A stretch of 64,000 nucleotides of DNA from Olleya sediminilitoris (lineage in GTDB: Bacteria > Bacteroidota > Bacteroidia > Flavobacteriales > Flavobacteriaceae): contig NZ_JAEMEF010000009.1 of the NCBI RefSeq assembly GCF_016785945.1, positions 62,001-126,000 of the forward strand, written 5' to 3'. Position 1 is the first letter of the stretch. Every line of letters begins with the position of its first letter. The notes beneath the pieces were generated by a model. It did not search any database, was not told where the DNA came from, and saw nothing but the letters and a program-made list of their open reading frames with translations. Of this stretch, positions 1 to 10,142 are shown one piece after another. Both the position numbers and the translations under genes were made by a program.

Positions 1-459
1 TTTAATAATCCCAATTTGGTTTTTAATAGCTCCTAAATCAACACCGTTTTTACCTCCAATTGATGCGTCAACCATGGATAGAAGAGTGGTAGGTATATTT
101 ATAAATTTAATACCTCTTTGGTAAGTACACGCGACAAAACCACCTAAATCTGTGACCACTCCACCTCCTAAATTTAGCATTAAAGATTTTCGGTCTGCAC
201 CTAATTCAGATAAGGTTTCCCAAACACCTAAGCAAGTTTCGATGGTTTTGTGTTGTTCTCCTGCTTCAATCTCGATAACTTCTATAGTTAATTCTGTATT
301 TAATTGTGCTAAAAGTTTAGGTAAGCAAAGATCAGACGTATTACTATCTACTAGTATAAATATGTTTGAAAATGTGTTGTTTTGAATGTAATTGCTTAAG
401 GCTGAATAGCAATCGGAGTTAAACTGAATACTATAGTCTTGAGTTGTAATTGGCGTCAT
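1..459 (-). CDS. aroB: 3-dehydroquinate synthase, partial (C-terminus outside window)
   Basis: The first 153 residues are visible; the gene runs off the left edge of the window. Reading from the ATG at 459, the protein carries GGGVVTDLGGFVA, the NAD-binding loop of dehydroquinate synthases, then TTLLSMVDASIGGKNGVD with the conserved Asp, Gly and Lys of the active site. The family converts DAHP to 3-dehydroquinate, the second step of the shikimate pathway, in the cytoplasm. The gene is divergent from the proline dehydrogenase gene, with about 95 bases between them. The N-terminus looks complete. Confidence 0.93.
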   Translation of the reverse strand, partial: MTPITTQDYSIQFNSDCYSALSNYIQNNTFSNIFILVDSNTSDLCLPKLLAQLNTELTIEVIEIEAGEQHKTIETCLGVWETLSELGADRKSLMLNLGGGVVTDLGGFVACTYQRGIKFINIPTTLLSMVDASIGGKNGVDLGAIKNQIGIIK

Positions 460-524
460 GAAAAACTTAAAAACGTTAAGCTGTAAAATTAATAGTTTTT
501 TTAAAAACTATTGGTAATACATAG

Positions 525-532
525 TATATTTG
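525..532 (+). promoter_or_regulatory. Putative -7 box TATATTTG for proline dehydrogenase
   Basis: TATATTTG matches the Bacteroidota -7 consensus TAnnTTTG exactly and lies 22 bases before the ATG at 555. No convincing TTTG -33 box is visible at the usual distance, so this rests on the -7 box alone. Confidence 0.5.
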
Positions 533-554
533 TTTCGTCTTAAAAAATATAAAT

Positions 555-1730
555 ATGATAAAGGACTCTTTTTTTGAAAATACAGAAGTGGCTTTTAAGT
601 TAAAAAGTGATTCAGAGTTAGAACGCGCTTACTTTTTATTTAAAATGATTTCTAATCAACCGCTTGTTAGAATTGGTACAGCTGCTACTAATTTTGCTTT
701 AAAAGCACATTTACCAGTAGAAGGTTTGATACGTGCTACTGTATTTGATCATTTTTGTGGAGGTGTTAATGAGGATGATTGTATAAGTGTTATAGACAAA
801 ATGTATACAGCAGGTGTTTGTTCTGTTCTAGATTATTCAGTTGAAGGAAAAGCAGTTGAAAATCAATTTGATTCCGCTAAAGAAAAAATCATAAAACTAG
901 TTCATTTTTGTGATGAAAAAGAAGCAATGCCAATAGTTGTGTTTAAGCCAACTGGTTTAGGACGTTTTTATTTGTTTCAGAAAAAAGGGGAAGGAAAACC
1001 TTTTACTAACGAAGAAGCTGCAGAATGGAGTAGGATTGTAGAGCGTTATCATGCTATATGTAAGTTAGCTAAGGCTAAAGATGTAGAGGTTTTAATTGAT
1101 GGTGAAGAAAGCTGGATGCAAGAAGCTGCAGATGAGTTAGCTGAGGACATGATGAAAGTTTACAATACAGGTAAACCAATTGTTTATAATACACTTCAAA
1201 CTTACAGGCATGATAGACTTGGATATTTAAAAGCTTCGCATAAAAGAGCCAAGCAAGGTGGATATACTTTGGGTTATAAAATAGTACGAGGTGCTTACAT
1301 GGAAAAAGAACGTGAGCGTGCGCTTGATAAAGCGTATGATTCACCAATATGTAAAGATAAAATTACAACCGACAAAAATTTTAACGATTGCTTGCATTAT
1401 ATCATGGAAAGCTTAAGTGATATTTCAATTTTTGTTGGAACGCATAACGAAGAAAGCACTTATTTAGCCATGAAGATAATGGATGATTTAGGAATAGATA
1501 AAAAAGATAATCGTGTGTGGTTTGGGCAGTTATACGGAATGAGTGATCATATTAGTTTTAATTTGGCAGATCAAGGCTATAATGTTGCAAAATACTTACC
1601 ATTTGGACCTGTAAAAGACGTAATGCCATATTTAATTAGACGTGCAGAAGAAAACACATCTGTTGCAGGACAAACTGGTCGTGAGTTAACTTTGTTAAAA
1701 GCAGAGCGTAAACGAAGAAAGAGTAAATAG
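555..1730 (+). CDS. Proline dehydrogenase (monofunctional, PRODH family)
   Basis: A 391-residue FAD-dependent proline dehydrogenase, which oxidises proline to pyrroline-5-carboxylate and passes electrons to the quinone pool. The C-terminal half carries the family blocks GTHNEES, YGMSDHIS, and AKYLPFGPVKDVMPYLIRR followed by AEENT, which form the FAD and substrate site of the TIM barrel. The length suits the monofunctional Bacteroidota and eukaryote-like form rather than the large bifunctional PutA, so no P5C dehydrogenase domain is present. It is transcribed alone, divergent from aroB and convergent with the next gene. Confidence 0.93.
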   Translation: MIKDSFFENTEVAFKLKSDSELERAYFLFKMISNQPLVRIGTAATNFALKAHLPVEGLIRATVFDHFCGGVNEDDCISVIDKMYTAGVCSVLDYSVEGKAVENQFDSAKEKIIKLVHFCDEKEAMPIVVFKPTGLGRFYLFQKKGEGKPFTNEEAAEWSRIVERYHAICKLAKAKDVEVLIDGEESWMQEAADELAEDMMKVYNTGKPIVYNTLQTYRHDRLGYLKASHKRAKQGGYTLGYKIVRGAYMEKERERALDKAYDSPICKDKITTDKNFNDCLHYIMESLSDISIFVGTHNEESTYLAMKIMDDLGIDKKDNRVWFGQLYGMSDHISFNLADQGYNVAKYLPFGPVKDVMPYLIRRAEENTSVAGQTGRELTLLKAERKRRKSK

Positions 1731-1770
1731 GAATATTTACTCTTAATTTTTGATTTGTTTTCGGATTTTA

Positions 1771-2154
1771 TTAATCTAATTGTTTAATGGATTGCATTGT
1801 TGCAATACTGTCACAATTTTGAACTAATAATTCAAATTGTTTTTTGTCTTTTGTAGTACCAGAAATATAGTAAATTCCACAAGGTTCTTGTCTTGGTTGG
1901 CTTTTAGAAAAGTCAACATCTCCTTCTTTTAATAAATAGCTAATAGCTGCTGTATCAATAGTTCTTGTTGCAATGGTGGTTTTGCTGGCTTCAGAAAATT
2001 GAAGTGTTTTAGTTCTTATGTTTTTTAATACACGACCTTCTGGACCGTAATTATACTCGCAAGAAACACCTCTTCCGTTTAAAAAAAAAGCTAATAATAC
2101 TAATCCTATTGCAAAACCTCCTAAATAATAACCAATACGTTGTAATATTTTCAT
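1771..2154 (-). CDS. Small membrane-anchored protein, possibly DUF4258
   Basis: A 127-residue protein with one N-terminal membrane segment at about residues 8-25 and a soluble remainder. The layout of a membrane anchor followed by EGRVLKNIRTK and a later GDVDFSKS block resembles flavobacterial proteins annotated as DUF4258, but I make that link from memory only. It lies 24 bases downstream of ald on the same strand and may be co-transcribed with it. Function unknown. Confidence 0.7.
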   Translation of the reverse strand: MKILQRIGYYLGGFAIGLVLLAFFLNGRGVSCEYNYGPEGRVLKNIRTKTLQFSEASKTTIATRTIDTAAISYLLKEGDVDFSKSQPRQEPCGIYYISGTTKDKKQFELLVQNCDSIATMQSIKQLD

Positions 2155-2178
2155 TTTAAATTTTTTCGAATTGCAAAT

Positions 2179-3378
2179 TTAAAATATTAAAAGGTTAATA
2201 TCACTATGTTTTAAGTCAAACCATTCTCCGACTGCACGATTTGTTAAAATTCCGTGATAAAAATATAGTCCGTTTTTTAAACCTTTGTCAAATCTAATAG
2301 CGTGTTCAAGTCCACCGTTATCTGCTATTTCTAATAAATATGGTGTGAAAATATTACTTATAGAAGCAGAAGCAGTTCTAGAGTATCTTGCAGGAATATT
2401 TGGTACACAATAATGTATAACTCCGTTTTTTCTAAAAGTAGGGTTGTTGTGAGATGTGACTTCACTAGTTTCAAAACATCCACCCATATCAATACTAACA
2501 TCAATAATTACGGACCCTTTTTTCATGGTTTCAACCATCGTTTCGGATACAATAATAGGAGCTCTGTCTTTACCTCTAACAGCACCAATAACCACATCAC
2601 AGCGTTTTAAAGCTTTGCCTAAATATTTAGGTTGTAATGTTGATGTGTAAATTGTACGACCTAAATTAGCTTGTAAACAACGTAATTTTGTAATAGAATT
2701 ATCAAAAACCTTAATATTTGCACCAAGTCCAATAGCACTTCTTGCAGCAAACTCTCCAACAGTTCCTGCTCCAAGTATTACTACTTCTATTGGAGGAACA
2801 CCACTTATATTACCAAACATTAATCCGTTACCATTGCTAGAATTACTTAATAATTCAGATGCAATTAATACAGATGCTGTTCCTGCTATTTCGCTTAATG
2901 CTCTAACTGCTGGATAAGCACCATCTTCATCACGAATAAATTCAAAAGCTAAAGCGGTAATACGTTTTGATGCTAATTTTTCAAAATATTTTTTTGATTG
3001 TGTTTTAAGTTGTAATGCAGATATTAAAGTAGTTTGTGGATTAATTAAGTCTAGTTCTTCAAGAGTAGGAGGTTCTACTTTTAAAATCATAGGGCAAGAA
3101 TAAACTTTTGCTGTGTCTTTTGTGACTTCAGCTCCAGCTTCACTATAATCCTTATCGCTAAAATTTGCACCTTTACCAGCTTCAGATTCTATTAGTACAC
3201 GATGACCATTGCTAACGATAGCAGATACAGCATCAGGTGTAAGGCAAACACGTTTTTCTTGGAAAGCTGTTTCTTTGGGAATTCCTATAAAAAGACTGCT
3301 TTTGTGCTTAAAAATCTCTAAAGTTTCTTCTTGAGGGATTAATTCTGCTTTAGAAAATGGAGATAGTGGTTTGGACAT
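2179..3378 (-). CDS. ald: Alanine dehydrogenase
   Basis: A 399-residue NAD-dependent alanine dehydrogenase interconverting L-alanine with pyruvate and ammonia. The N-terminal block IGIPKETAFQEKRVCLTPDAV is the AlaDH/PNT signature. The Rossmann motif GAGTVGEFAARSAIGLGA near residue 200 is followed by an acidic residue (VFDNS), as expected for NAD preference. A downstream VIGAVRGKDRAPIIV block also fits. It is slightly longer than the 370 residues of typical bacterial Ald, through an N-terminal extension common in Bacteroidota homologues. Confidence 0.93.
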   Translation of the reverse strand: MSKPLSPFSKAELIPQEETLEIFKHKSSLFIGIPKETAFQEKRVCLTPDAVSAIVSNGHRVLIESEAGKGANFSDKDYSEAGAEVTKDTAKVYSCPMILKVEPPTLEELDLINPQTTLISALQLKTQSKKYFEKLASKRITALAFEFIRDEDGAYPAVRALSEIAGTASVLIASELLSNSSNGNGLMFGNISGVPPIEVVILGAGTVGEFAARSAIGLGANIKVFDNSITKLRCLQANLGRTIYTSTLQPKYLGKALKRCDVVIGAVRGKDRAPIIVSETMVETMKKGSVIIDVSIDMGGCFETSEVTSHNNPTFRKNGVIHYCVPNIPARYSRTASASISNIFTPYLLEIADNGGLEHAIRFDKGLKNGLYFYHGILTNRAVGEWFDLKHSDINLLIF

Positions 3379-3430
3379 AATTTAGTTAAGTTTAAAAAAA
3401 CAAATTACAAAATTATTGTAACTTATTGTA

Positions 3431-3574
3431 CTAAAAATAAAGTCTTATTTTTTCCCACAGGTTGGTCGGTTTTCTTAATAAATCTTCTTCCTGTTGTTGT
3501 AGTGTCTGATTAGATTTATTTTTGGTTGTTTTTAATTTAAATTTTATAGCTGTATTTAGTAGGTTGTTTAGCAT
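3431..3574 (-). CDS. Short ORF resembling the tail of the neighbouring membrane protein
   Basis: A 47-codon ORF whose last 23 residues (LQQQEEDLLRKPTNLWEKIR then LYF) closely match the C-terminus of the adjacent 180-residue membrane protein (LQDLEDELTIKPKTLWGKIR then QYF). It has no membrane segment. It could be a small expressed protein or a remnant of a duplicated gene. The match is visible directly; that it is a true gene is inference. Confidence 0.45.
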   Translation of the reverse strand: MLNNLLNTAIKFKLKTTKNKSNQTLQQQEEDLLRKPTNLWEKIRLYF

Positions 3575-3633
3575 GTTTAGGGTTGTGATCTATAAAAAAA
3601 ACATTTGGTAATCGTATATAAGCAATAGGCTAG

Positions 3634-4176
3634 TTAAAAATATTGCCTAATTTTTCCCCAAAGTGTTTTTGGTTTTATGGTTAGTTCATCTTCTAAATCT
3701 TGAAGTGATTTGTTTACTGTGTTTATTTTATTAAAAATCCTTGCTCTAACTAAGTAAATAGATGGTATAACTATAGCCATCATAATCACTAGATACAGAA
3801 ATTGGTTTGTATCTACGTATTTTAAATCCTCGTTTATTACAGTTGCAAATTGAAAAAAATACATGATTATAGGTATCAATAATGCATGGTACCACCAATG
3901 ACGACAGGTGAAAAACCAGATTATTAATAAATATAACGGAACAAATTTTCCAATTATAGTCCATATTCCTACTTGTGCACTTAAGTAGTATTTGCTATCG
4001 TAATTAAACAAAAAAGTATTCCAAATTTTTACGTCTGGAACACTTTCATAGTAATAGAAAATATATGGAGTTATAGCTATAAATGTTGCTATAATACTGC
4101 CTATTATAAAAGATTTATTATCCGTGAGTTGGGATTTTGATTCTATTTCTGTCAATTTCTGTTGTTTGTTGTTCAT
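3634..4176 (-). CDS. Hypothetical four-helix membrane protein
   Basis: A 180-residue protein with about four hydrophobic segments, near residues 23-42, 68-90, 93-113 and 125-143. It is followed by a cytosolic tail ending KTLWGKIRQYF. No recognised family. The start codon is uncertain because its first 20 codons overlap, in another frame, a 47-codon ORF with a good signal sequence on the same strand. Its tail is shared with a short ORF just downstream, which suggests a local duplication. Confidence 0.65.
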   Translation of the reverse strand: MNNKQQKLTEIESKSQLTDNKSFIIGSIIATFIAITPYIFYYYESVPDVKIWNTFLFNYDSKYYLSAQVGIWTIIGKFVPLYLLIIWFFTCRHWWYHALLIPIIMYFFQFATVINEDLKYVDTNQFLYLVIMMAIVIPSIYLVRARIFNKINTVNKSLQDLEDELTIKPKTLWGKIRQYF

Positions 4177-4261
4177 TTAAATCAATAAGATTTGACGCTT
4201 GTGCAGAGAATATAACTCCACCAAAAATAGCAATCGCTATTACATACTTTTTAGTTCTCAT
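4118..4261 (-). CDS. Small secreted peptide, 47 residues
   Basis: From the ATG at 4261 this short ORF encodes MRTKKYVIAIAIFGGVIFSA followed by QASNLIDLNEQQTTEIDRNR and IKIPTHG. It has a basic N-terminus, a hydrophobic core and a plausible cleavage site after FSAQA. It ends 59 bases inside the start of the downstream membrane-protein gene in another frame. The clean signal peptide and lack of rare features favour a real gene; there is no functional assignment. Confidence 0.5.
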   Translation of the reverse strand: MRTKKYVIAIAIFGGVIFSAQASNLIDLNEQQTTEIDRNRIKIPTHG

Positions 4262-4430
4262 TTTGCTAGGGATTAAATTAGTTACATCTCGAATTTAGAT
4301 AAAAAGTTAATTCAAAAACTTGATAAATGTTAAAAGTATGTTAAAAAATGACTTTTTTGAATTTTTTACTGTGGTTAAAACCGCAATTGATTAAAAAAAC
4401 ACTCTTAATTGAAAGAAAAAAATGCTGATT

Positions 4431-4844
4431 TTAGCTAAAATTCTCTATGGTAAGATTGCGTGTAGAGTTTTCTGACAGTTTTATGCGGATAATACTGTAG
4501 TTGTCTTGAATTAAAGGTTTTAATAGATCTGGCCATTCTACTAATACATAATTATTACTGTACAGGTAAGTGTCAATACCAAAATCGTATAACTCTGTTT
4601 CGTCTTCTATTCTATAAAGATCAAAATGATAAATAGTATCATTTTGACCTTTGTATTCATTTACTAAAGAAAAGGTAGGACTGCTAACATTGTCAATACT
4701 TCCTAAAAGTTTAACTAAAGTTTTAATAAGTGTAGTTTTGCCAACACCCATTTCTCCTTCAAATAATATTGTTTTGGAAGTAGTAGTTTCTAAAATTTGT
4801 TTAGCAATAGCCTCTACGTCCTCTAAGTTATAATTTAGTTCCAC
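4431..4844 (-). CDS. tsaE: tRNA threonylcarbamoyladenosine biosynthesis ATPase TsaE
   Basis: A 137-residue P-loop protein with Walker A GEMGVGKTT at residues 30-38, followed by SSPTFSLVNEY and YHFDLYRIE. These are the signature blocks of TsaE (YjeE). TsaE energises the TsaB/TsaD complex that makes the universal t6A37 modification on ANN-decoding tRNAs. The full length matches the family. It follows porX on the same strand with a 20-base gap, a pairing I know from other Flavobacteriaceae. Confidence 0.93.
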   Translation of the reverse strand: MELNYNLEDVEAIAKQILETTTSKTILFEGEMGVGKTTLIKTLVKLLGSIDNVSSPTFSLVNEYKGQNDTIYHFDLYRIEDETELYDFGIDTYLYSNNYVLVEWPDLLKPLIQDNYSIIRIKLSENSTRNLTIENFS

Positions 4845-4864
4845 TTTTTTTAAGCAAAAATAGT

Positions 4865-6418
4865 TTATTTAGGATTTAATACAACAAATGGTATTATCAT
4901 TTCTTCTAAAGACACTCCTCCATGTTGGTAGGTGTTACGATAATAGCTAACATAGTGGTTGTAATTATTTGGGTAAGCAAAAAATAAATCGTTTTTAGCA
5001 AATATAAACGAACTATTCATGTTGATAGAAGGAAGATGTATTGATTTTGGGTCTTTAGCAGCTAAAACGTCTTTGTTTTCGTAGCTTAAACTACGTCCAG
5101 TTTTGTAGCGTAAATTTAAACTTGTATCTCTGTCTCCAATAACTTTAGATGGGTTTTTAACATTAATAGTACCATGGTCTGTGGTGATAATTAATTTGAA
5201 ACCTAATTGTTGAGCCTGTTGTATCATTTCTAGTAAAGGAGAGTTTTTAAACCAGCTTTGCGTTAAACTTCTATACGCTTTGTCGTTTGACGCTAATTCT
5301 TTAACCACGTCCATTTCTGTTTTGCTATGTGATAACATATCTACAAAATTATATACCACTACAGTTAGATCGTTGTCTTTAAGACCTTTGAAGTTGTCTG
5401 CTAATTTTTTTCCTGCAGTTAAATTTGTGATTTTGTAATATTCATGTTTAAGTTTTGTTAAACCTAAACGTTTCATTTGTGCGTTTAAAAAATCAGCTTC
5501 ATGAAGGTTTTTTCCACCTTCATCAGTATCATTTTTCCAATACTCAGGATGTAAGCTTTCCATGTCTCGTGGCATTAATCCTGAGAATATGGCATTTCTA
5601 GCATATTGTGTTGCTGTTGGTAGGATGCTGTAAAAAGCTTCTTCTTTAGTTTTTTTGTAATGATTATTTACAAAAGGTTCAAAAGCTTTCCATTGGTCAT
5701 AACGTAAATTGTCTACAACAACTAATAATGTAGGTTGTTCTTTACTTAATTCTGGAGCAATTTTTTCTCTAAACAATGTATGTGATAGAGTAGGAGCATC
5801 TGTGTTTGGCTCAAACCAAGATGGATAATTTTTATCTATAAATTTTCCGAATTGTGTATTGGCTTCGTTTTTTTGAGATTCTAAAATTTCAAACATACTA
5901 GGGTCTTCAATGTCTTCTAACTGAATTTCCCAATAAATTAACTTTTTATATAAATCAGCCCATTCTTCATAACTATTTACCATAGCCATGTCCATTGCTA
6001 TTTTTCGGAATTCTTGTTGGTAATTAGAAGTCGTTTTTTCAGACACTAACCTAGAGTGGTCTAAATTCTTTTTAAGACTTAAAAGTATTTGGTTTGGGTT
6101 TACGGGTTTTATAAGGTAATCGGCTATTTTATTACCTATAGCTTCTTCCATAATGTATTCTTCTTCACTTTTAGTAATCATTACTACTGGAAGTGTGTCT
6201 TGCTTTTCTTTAATTTCATGTAGCGTTTCCAAGCCTGTTAATCCTGGCATGTTTTCGTCTAAAAAAACAATATCAAATTTTTTGTCATCCAGAATTTCTA
6301 TAGCTTCTGTACCACTATTACAAGTTGTGACATTATAGTTTTTTTTCTCTAAAAACAGGATATGAGGTTTTAGTAAATCTATTTCGTCGTCAACCCAAAG
6401 AATATTTATATTGTTCAT
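4865..6418 (-). CDS. porX: PorX-type response regulator with PglZ domain
   Basis: A 517-residue cytoplasmic two-component response regulator. The N-terminal receiver domain (about 1-120) has the acidic pair D10/D11, phospho-acceptor D54 (FLDENMPG), the TKSEEE switch and K104 (LIKPVNP). The remainder is a PglZ domain of the alkaline-phosphatase superfamily, with VVVDNLRYDQWKAF and ITTDHGT metal-site blocks. In characterised Bacteroidota PorX, with histidine kinase PorY, controls T9SS expression, and its PglZ domain has phosphodiesterase activity. A T9SS cargo protein is encoded later in this window, consistent with a functional T9SS. Confidence 0.9.
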   Translation of the reverse strand: MNNINILWVDDEIDLLKPHILFLEKKNYNVTTCNSGTEAIEILDDKKFDIVFLDENMPGLTGLETLHEIKEKQDTLPVVMITKSEEEYIMEEAIGNKIADYLIKPVNPNQILLSLKKNLDHSRLVSEKTTSNYQQEFRKIAMDMAMVNSYEEWADLYKKLIYWEIQLEDIEDPSMFEILESQKNEANTQFGKFIDKNYPSWFEPNTDAPTLSHTLFREKIAPELSKEQPTLLVVVDNLRYDQWKAFEPFVNNHYKKTKEEAFYSILPTATQYARNAIFSGLMPRDMESLHPEYWKNDTDEGGKNLHEADFLNAQMKRLGLTKLKHEYYKITNLTAGKKLADNFKGLKDNDLTVVVYNFVDMLSHSKTEMDVVKELASNDKAYRSLTQSWFKNSPLLEMIQQAQQLGFKLIITTDHGTINVKNPSKVIGDRDTSLNLRYKTGRSLSYENKDVLAAKDPKSIHLPSINMNSSFIFAKNDLFFAYPNNYNHYVSYYRNTYQHGGVSLEEMIIPFVVLNPK

Positions 6419-6455
6419 GTATATTTGTGTATATTAATTAAATAAAGGCTTAAGC

Positions 6456-7685
6456 TTGAAACCAAGTAACAAACTTAAAATATTAAACGACCCAATTTAC
6501 GGATTTATTACTATTCCAAATTCTATAATTTTTGATTTAATTGAGCATCCATTTTTTCAAAGACTTAGACGAATCTCACAAATGGGATTGTCATATCTAG
6601 TATATCCAGGAGCGCATCATACTAGATTTCATCATGCAATTGGTTGTATGCATTTAATGCAAAAGGCAATTCAAGTACTTAGATTTAAAGGTGTTAAGAT
6701 TTCTGAAGAAGAAGAAAAAGCACTATGTATAGCCATTTTGTTACATGATATTGGTCATGGTCCTTTTAGCCATGCAATGGAGCATAGTATTGTTAGTGGT
6801 GTTTCTCATGAAGAGATTTCATTGTTATTTATGCAAGAATTAAATGCTGAATTTAACGACGATTTAACACTAGCCATCCAAATCTTTAAAGGAAAGTACC
6901 ATCGTAAATTTATGTTACAACTTATATCAAGTCAAATTGATATGGATCGTGCAGATTATTTAAAACGTGATAGTTTTTACACAGGAGTATCTGAAGGCAA
7001 TATAAATAGTGAGCGTCTAATTACTATGTTACATGTAAAAGATGACCATTTAGTTATTGAAGATAAAGGTATTTATAGTATTGAAAAATTTTTGGTAGCT
7101 AGACGTTTAATGTATTGGCAAGTGTATTTACATAAAACAAGTTTAGTAGCAGAGCAATTGTTAATACGAGTATTAAAAAGAGCTAAAGAGTTAGTTAAAA
7201 ACGGAGTAAAATTACAAGCAAGTAAACCATTGTCATTCTTTTTAGAAAATGAAATTACTTTAAATGAATTTAACTCAGATTGTCTTGAAACCTTTGCGAA
7301 ACTAGATGATTATGATATTGTTTCAGCAATGAAAAACTGGCAATATCACGATGATTTTGTGCTAAAAAATCTTTGCGATATGATTATTAATAGACATTTA
7401 TTAAAGGTTAAAATAAAAAAGAAACCAATTAAGCAAGATGTGTTAGATAATCATAAAAAAACTTTGCAACAAAAACATAGTATTTCCGATCATGAAGCTA
7501 ATTATTTTGTGTTTACTGGACAAATAAGTAATCAAGCTTATACTAGAAAAAAACAAAATATAAATATTTTGTACAAAAACGGTAAAGTAGAGGATATAGT
7601 TAAGGCTTCAGACCAACTAAATTTAAAAGCACTATCAAAAACAGTGACTAAATATTATATATGTTATCCAAAAGACAAACTTTAG
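6456..7685 (+). CDS. HD-domain phosphohydrolase (dGTPase-like)
   Basis: A 409-residue protein with the HD metal-binding signature: [14 protein letters not shown], then [15 protein letters not shown], then [15 protein letters not shown]. This arrangement is that of the SAMHD1/dGTPase-like HD family (YdhJ type). The substrate is not deducible. I use the TTG at 6456 because it yields the conserved NDPIYGFI N-terminus; the first in-frame ATG lies downstream of this block. Divergent from porX with 37 bases between the coding regions. Confidence 0.85.
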   Translation: MKPSNKLKILNDPIYGFITIPNSIIFDLIEHPFFQRLRRISQMGLSYLVYPGAHHTRFHHAIGCMHLMQKAIQVLRFKGVKISEEEEKALCIAILLHDIGHGPFSHAMEHSIVSGVSHEEISLLFMQELNAEFNDDLTLAIQIFKGKYHRKFMLQLISSQIDMDRADYLKRDSFYTGVSEGNINSERLITMLHVKDDHLVIEDKGIYSIEKFLVARRLMYWQVYLHKTSLVAEQLLIRVLKRAKELVKNGVKLQASKPLSFFLENEITLNEFNSDCLETFAKLDDYDIVSAMKNWQYHDDFVLKNLCDMIINRHLLKVKIKKKPIKQDVLDNHKKTLQQKHSISDHEANYFVFTGQISNQAYTRKKQNINILYKNGKVEDIVKASDQLNLKALSKTVTKYYICYPKDKL

Positions 7686-7710
7686 TACATTTTTTCTATT
7701 TTTGCTAACA

Positions 7711-8739
7711 ATGAAATTTACAGCAGAACAAATCGCTGGTATTTTAGATGGTGTCGTAGAAGGCAATCCTCAGGCAGAGGTATCTAAATTATCAAAAATA
7801 GAAGAAGGAGTAGAAGGTGCTTTAACCTTTTTAGCGAACCCTAAATACACGCCCTATATATATACCACAAAAGCAACAATAGCTATTGTTGGTAAAGACT
7901 TTATGCCAGAACAAGATATAACTTGTACGCTAATTAAAGTAGAAGATGCATACAAGTCATTTTCAAAATTATTAGAATACTATAATCAAGTTAAGCTAAA
8001 TAAGTTTGGTATAGAGCAACCAACATCAATATCAGATTCGGCTAAAATCGGAAAGGATATTTACATTGGTGCATTTACCGTAGTTGGAGATAATGTAACA
8101 ATAGGTGATAATGTTAAGATTTTTCCTAATAGTTATATTGGTGACAATGTAACTATACAAGATAACACAGTCGTGTTTTCTGGAGCAAAAATCTATTCAG
8201 ACTGTATTATTGGTAAAAATTGTGTTATAAACTCTGGAGCTATAATAGGAGCTGATGGATTTGGTTTTGCGCCAAATGAAAACGGAGAATATAGCAAGGT
8301 GCCACAAATAGGTAATGTTATATTGGAAGACTTTGTAGATATTGGTGCAGCTACTACAATTGACAGAGCAACATTAGGATCTACAATTATAAGAAAAGGT
8401 GTAAAATTGGATAATCAAATTCAGATAGCACACAATGTAGAGATTGGTAAAAATACTGTTATTGCTGCCCAAACAGGTATAGCAGGTTCTACCAAAATTG
8501 GTGAAAATTGCCAAATTGGTGGACAGGTTGGTATTGTAGGACACATTGTTATTGGTAATAATGTAAAAATACAAGCACAATCAGGTATAGGACGTAATGT
8601 TAAGGATAACGAGGTGCTTCAAGGGTCACCAGCTTTATCTTATGGAGATTACAATAAATCCTATGTATATTTTAAAAACTTACCAAAATTGGTAAAAACC
8701 ATAAACGAATTAGAAAAAAAAGGAAATGGGAATAGTTAG
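7711..8739 (+). CDS. lpxD: UDP-3-O-(3-hydroxymyristoyl)glucosamine N-acyltransferase
   Basis: A 342-residue LpxD: an N-terminal uridine-binding domain ([11 protein letters not shown]), then a left-handed parallel beta-helix of hexapeptide repeats ([17 protein letters not shown] and so on). The catalytic His lies in [11 protein letters not shown]. It adds the N-linked hydroxyacyl chain in lipid A synthesis. I start at the ATG at 7711 rather than the in-frame TTG three codons upstream, because family members begin MKFT. Its 3' end overlaps lpxC by 14 bases, suggesting translational coupling in a lipid A operon. Confidence 0.94.
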   Translation: MKFTAEQIAGILDGVVEGNPQAEVSKLSKIEEGVEGALTFLANPKYTPYIYTTKATIAIVGKDFMPEQDITCTLIKVEDAYKSFSKLLEYYNQVKLNKFGIEQPTSISDSAKIGKDIYIGAFTVVGDNVTIGDNVKIFPNSYIGDNVTIQDNTVVFSGAKIYSDCIIGKNCVINSGAIIGADGFGFAPNENGEYSKVPQIGNVILEDFVDIGAATTIDRATLGSTIIRKGVKLDNQIQIAHNVEIGKNTVIAAQTGIAGSTKIGENCQIGGQVGIVGHIVIGNNVKIQAQSGIGRNVKDNEVLQGSPALSYGDYNKSYVYFKNLPKLVKTINELEKKGNGNS

Positions 8740-10132
8740 TACTGACATAAAGCAAAAAACAATTCAAAAGGAAATATCCTTGACAGGAGTTGGCTTACAC
8801 ACAGGAAAAGAGGTAACATTAACTTTCAAACCAGCTTCAGAAAATACAGGATTTGCTTTTAAACGCATTGATTTAGAGGGTACTCCAGTAATTGAAGCAG
8901 ATGCAAACTATGTAACTAGCACACAACGTGGTACTTGTTTAGAAAAAAACGGTGTTACTATTCAGACCTGTGAGCACGTATTAGCAGCATTGATTGGTTT
9001 AGATATTGACAATGCTATCTTAGAATTAGACAACTCTGAGCCACCAATTATGGATGGTTCATCAAAGTTTTTTGTAGAAGCTATTGAAAAAGCAGGTATC
9101 CAAGAACAAGAAGCATTCAGAGAAGTTTATGAGGTTACTGATGTTATATCTTACACTGACGAAGAGTCTGGAAGCGAGATTTTAGTCATGCCTTCTAAAG
9201 AATATCAAGTAACAACAATGGTTGACTTTGGTACTAAAGTTTTAGGAACTCAAAATGCAACTTTAAATAAAATATCTAACTTCAAAAAAGATATATCAGA
9301 CTCAAGGACTTTTAGTTTCTTACATGAATTAGAAGCATTACTAGAGCATGGTTTAATTAAAGGAGGCGATTTAAATAATGCTATAGTATATGTAGATAAA
9401 GAATTATCTGATTCTACTATGGAAAAACTTAAAGAAGCTTTTAATAAAGAAGCAATAGCAGTTAAACCTAATGGGATTTTAGACAACCTTACTTTGCATT
9501 ATCCTAATGAAGCTGCTAGACATAAATTATTAGATGTTATAGGTGATTTAGCTTTAATCGGAACACGTATTAGAGGTAAAGTAATAGCTAATAAACCAGG
9601 ACATTTTGTAAACACACAGTTTGCAAAAAAAATGTCTAAACTCATTAAAAACGAAAGACGTAATAACGTACCAAATATTGATTTAAACCAAACTCCAGTT
9701 ATGGATGTAAATCAAATTATGGATATGTTACCACATAGACAACCTTTTTTATTACTTGATAAAGTTTTTGAATTATCTGAAAACAAAGTTATAGGAATGA
9801 AAAATGTGACCATGAATGAAGAGTTCTTCAAAGGTCACTTTCCAGGAGCTCCAGTAATGCCAGGAGTTTTAATTGTGGAAGCTATGGCACAAACAGGAGG
9901 TATTTTAGTACTTAGTACTGTTCCTGATCCAGAAAATTATTTGACATTTTTCATGAAAATGGATAAAGTTAAATTTAAGCAAAAAGTAGTGCCAGGAGAT
10001 ACATTAATCTTCAAATGCTCGTTAATAACACCTATAAGACGTGGTATTTGCCATATGCAAGGTTACGCTTATACTAATGGTAAATTATGTGCAGAAGCCG
10101 AATTAATGGCACAAATAACTAAAGTAAAATAA
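8726..10132 (+). CDS. lpxC-fabZ: Bifunctional LpxC deacetylase / FabZ dehydratase
   Basis: A 468-residue fusion. Residues 1 to about 310 are the zinc deacetylase LpxC, with [23 protein letters not shown], the EPPIMDGSS motif and [14 protein letters not shown], committing UDP-acyl-GlcNAc to lipid A. Residues from about 325 are FabZ, a hot-dog 3-hydroxyacyl-ACP dehydratase, with [12 protein letters not shown] (catalytic His) and [20 protein letters not shown] (catalytic Glu). The fusion is characteristic of Bacteroidota and joins enzymes that share hydroxyacyl-ACP. It overlaps lpxD upstream and is followed by lpxA after 10 bases. Confidence 0.96.
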   Translation: MGIVSTDIKQKTIQKEISLTGVGLHTGKEVTLTFKPASENTGFAFKRIDLEGTPVIEADANYVTSTQRGTCLEKNGVTIQTCEHVLAALIGLDIDNAILELDNSEPPIMDGSSKFFVEAIEKAGIQEQEAFREVYEVTDVISYTDEESGSEILVMPSKEYQVTTMVDFGTKVLGTQNATLNKISNFKKDISDSRTFSFLHELEALLEHGLIKGGDLNNAIVYVDKELSDSTMEKLKEAFNKEAIAVKPNGILDNLTLHYPNEAARHKLLDVIGDLALIGTRIRGKVIANKPGHFVNTQFAKKMSKLIKNERRNNVPNIDLNQTPVMDVNQIMDMLPHRQPFLLLDKVFELSENKVIGMKNVTMNEEFFKGHFPGAPVMPGVLIVEAMAQTGGILVLSTVPDPENYLTFFMKMDKVKFKQKVVPGDTLIFKCSLITPIRRGICHMQGYAYTNGKLCAEAELMAQITKVK

Positions 10133-10142
10133 TACAATAAAA

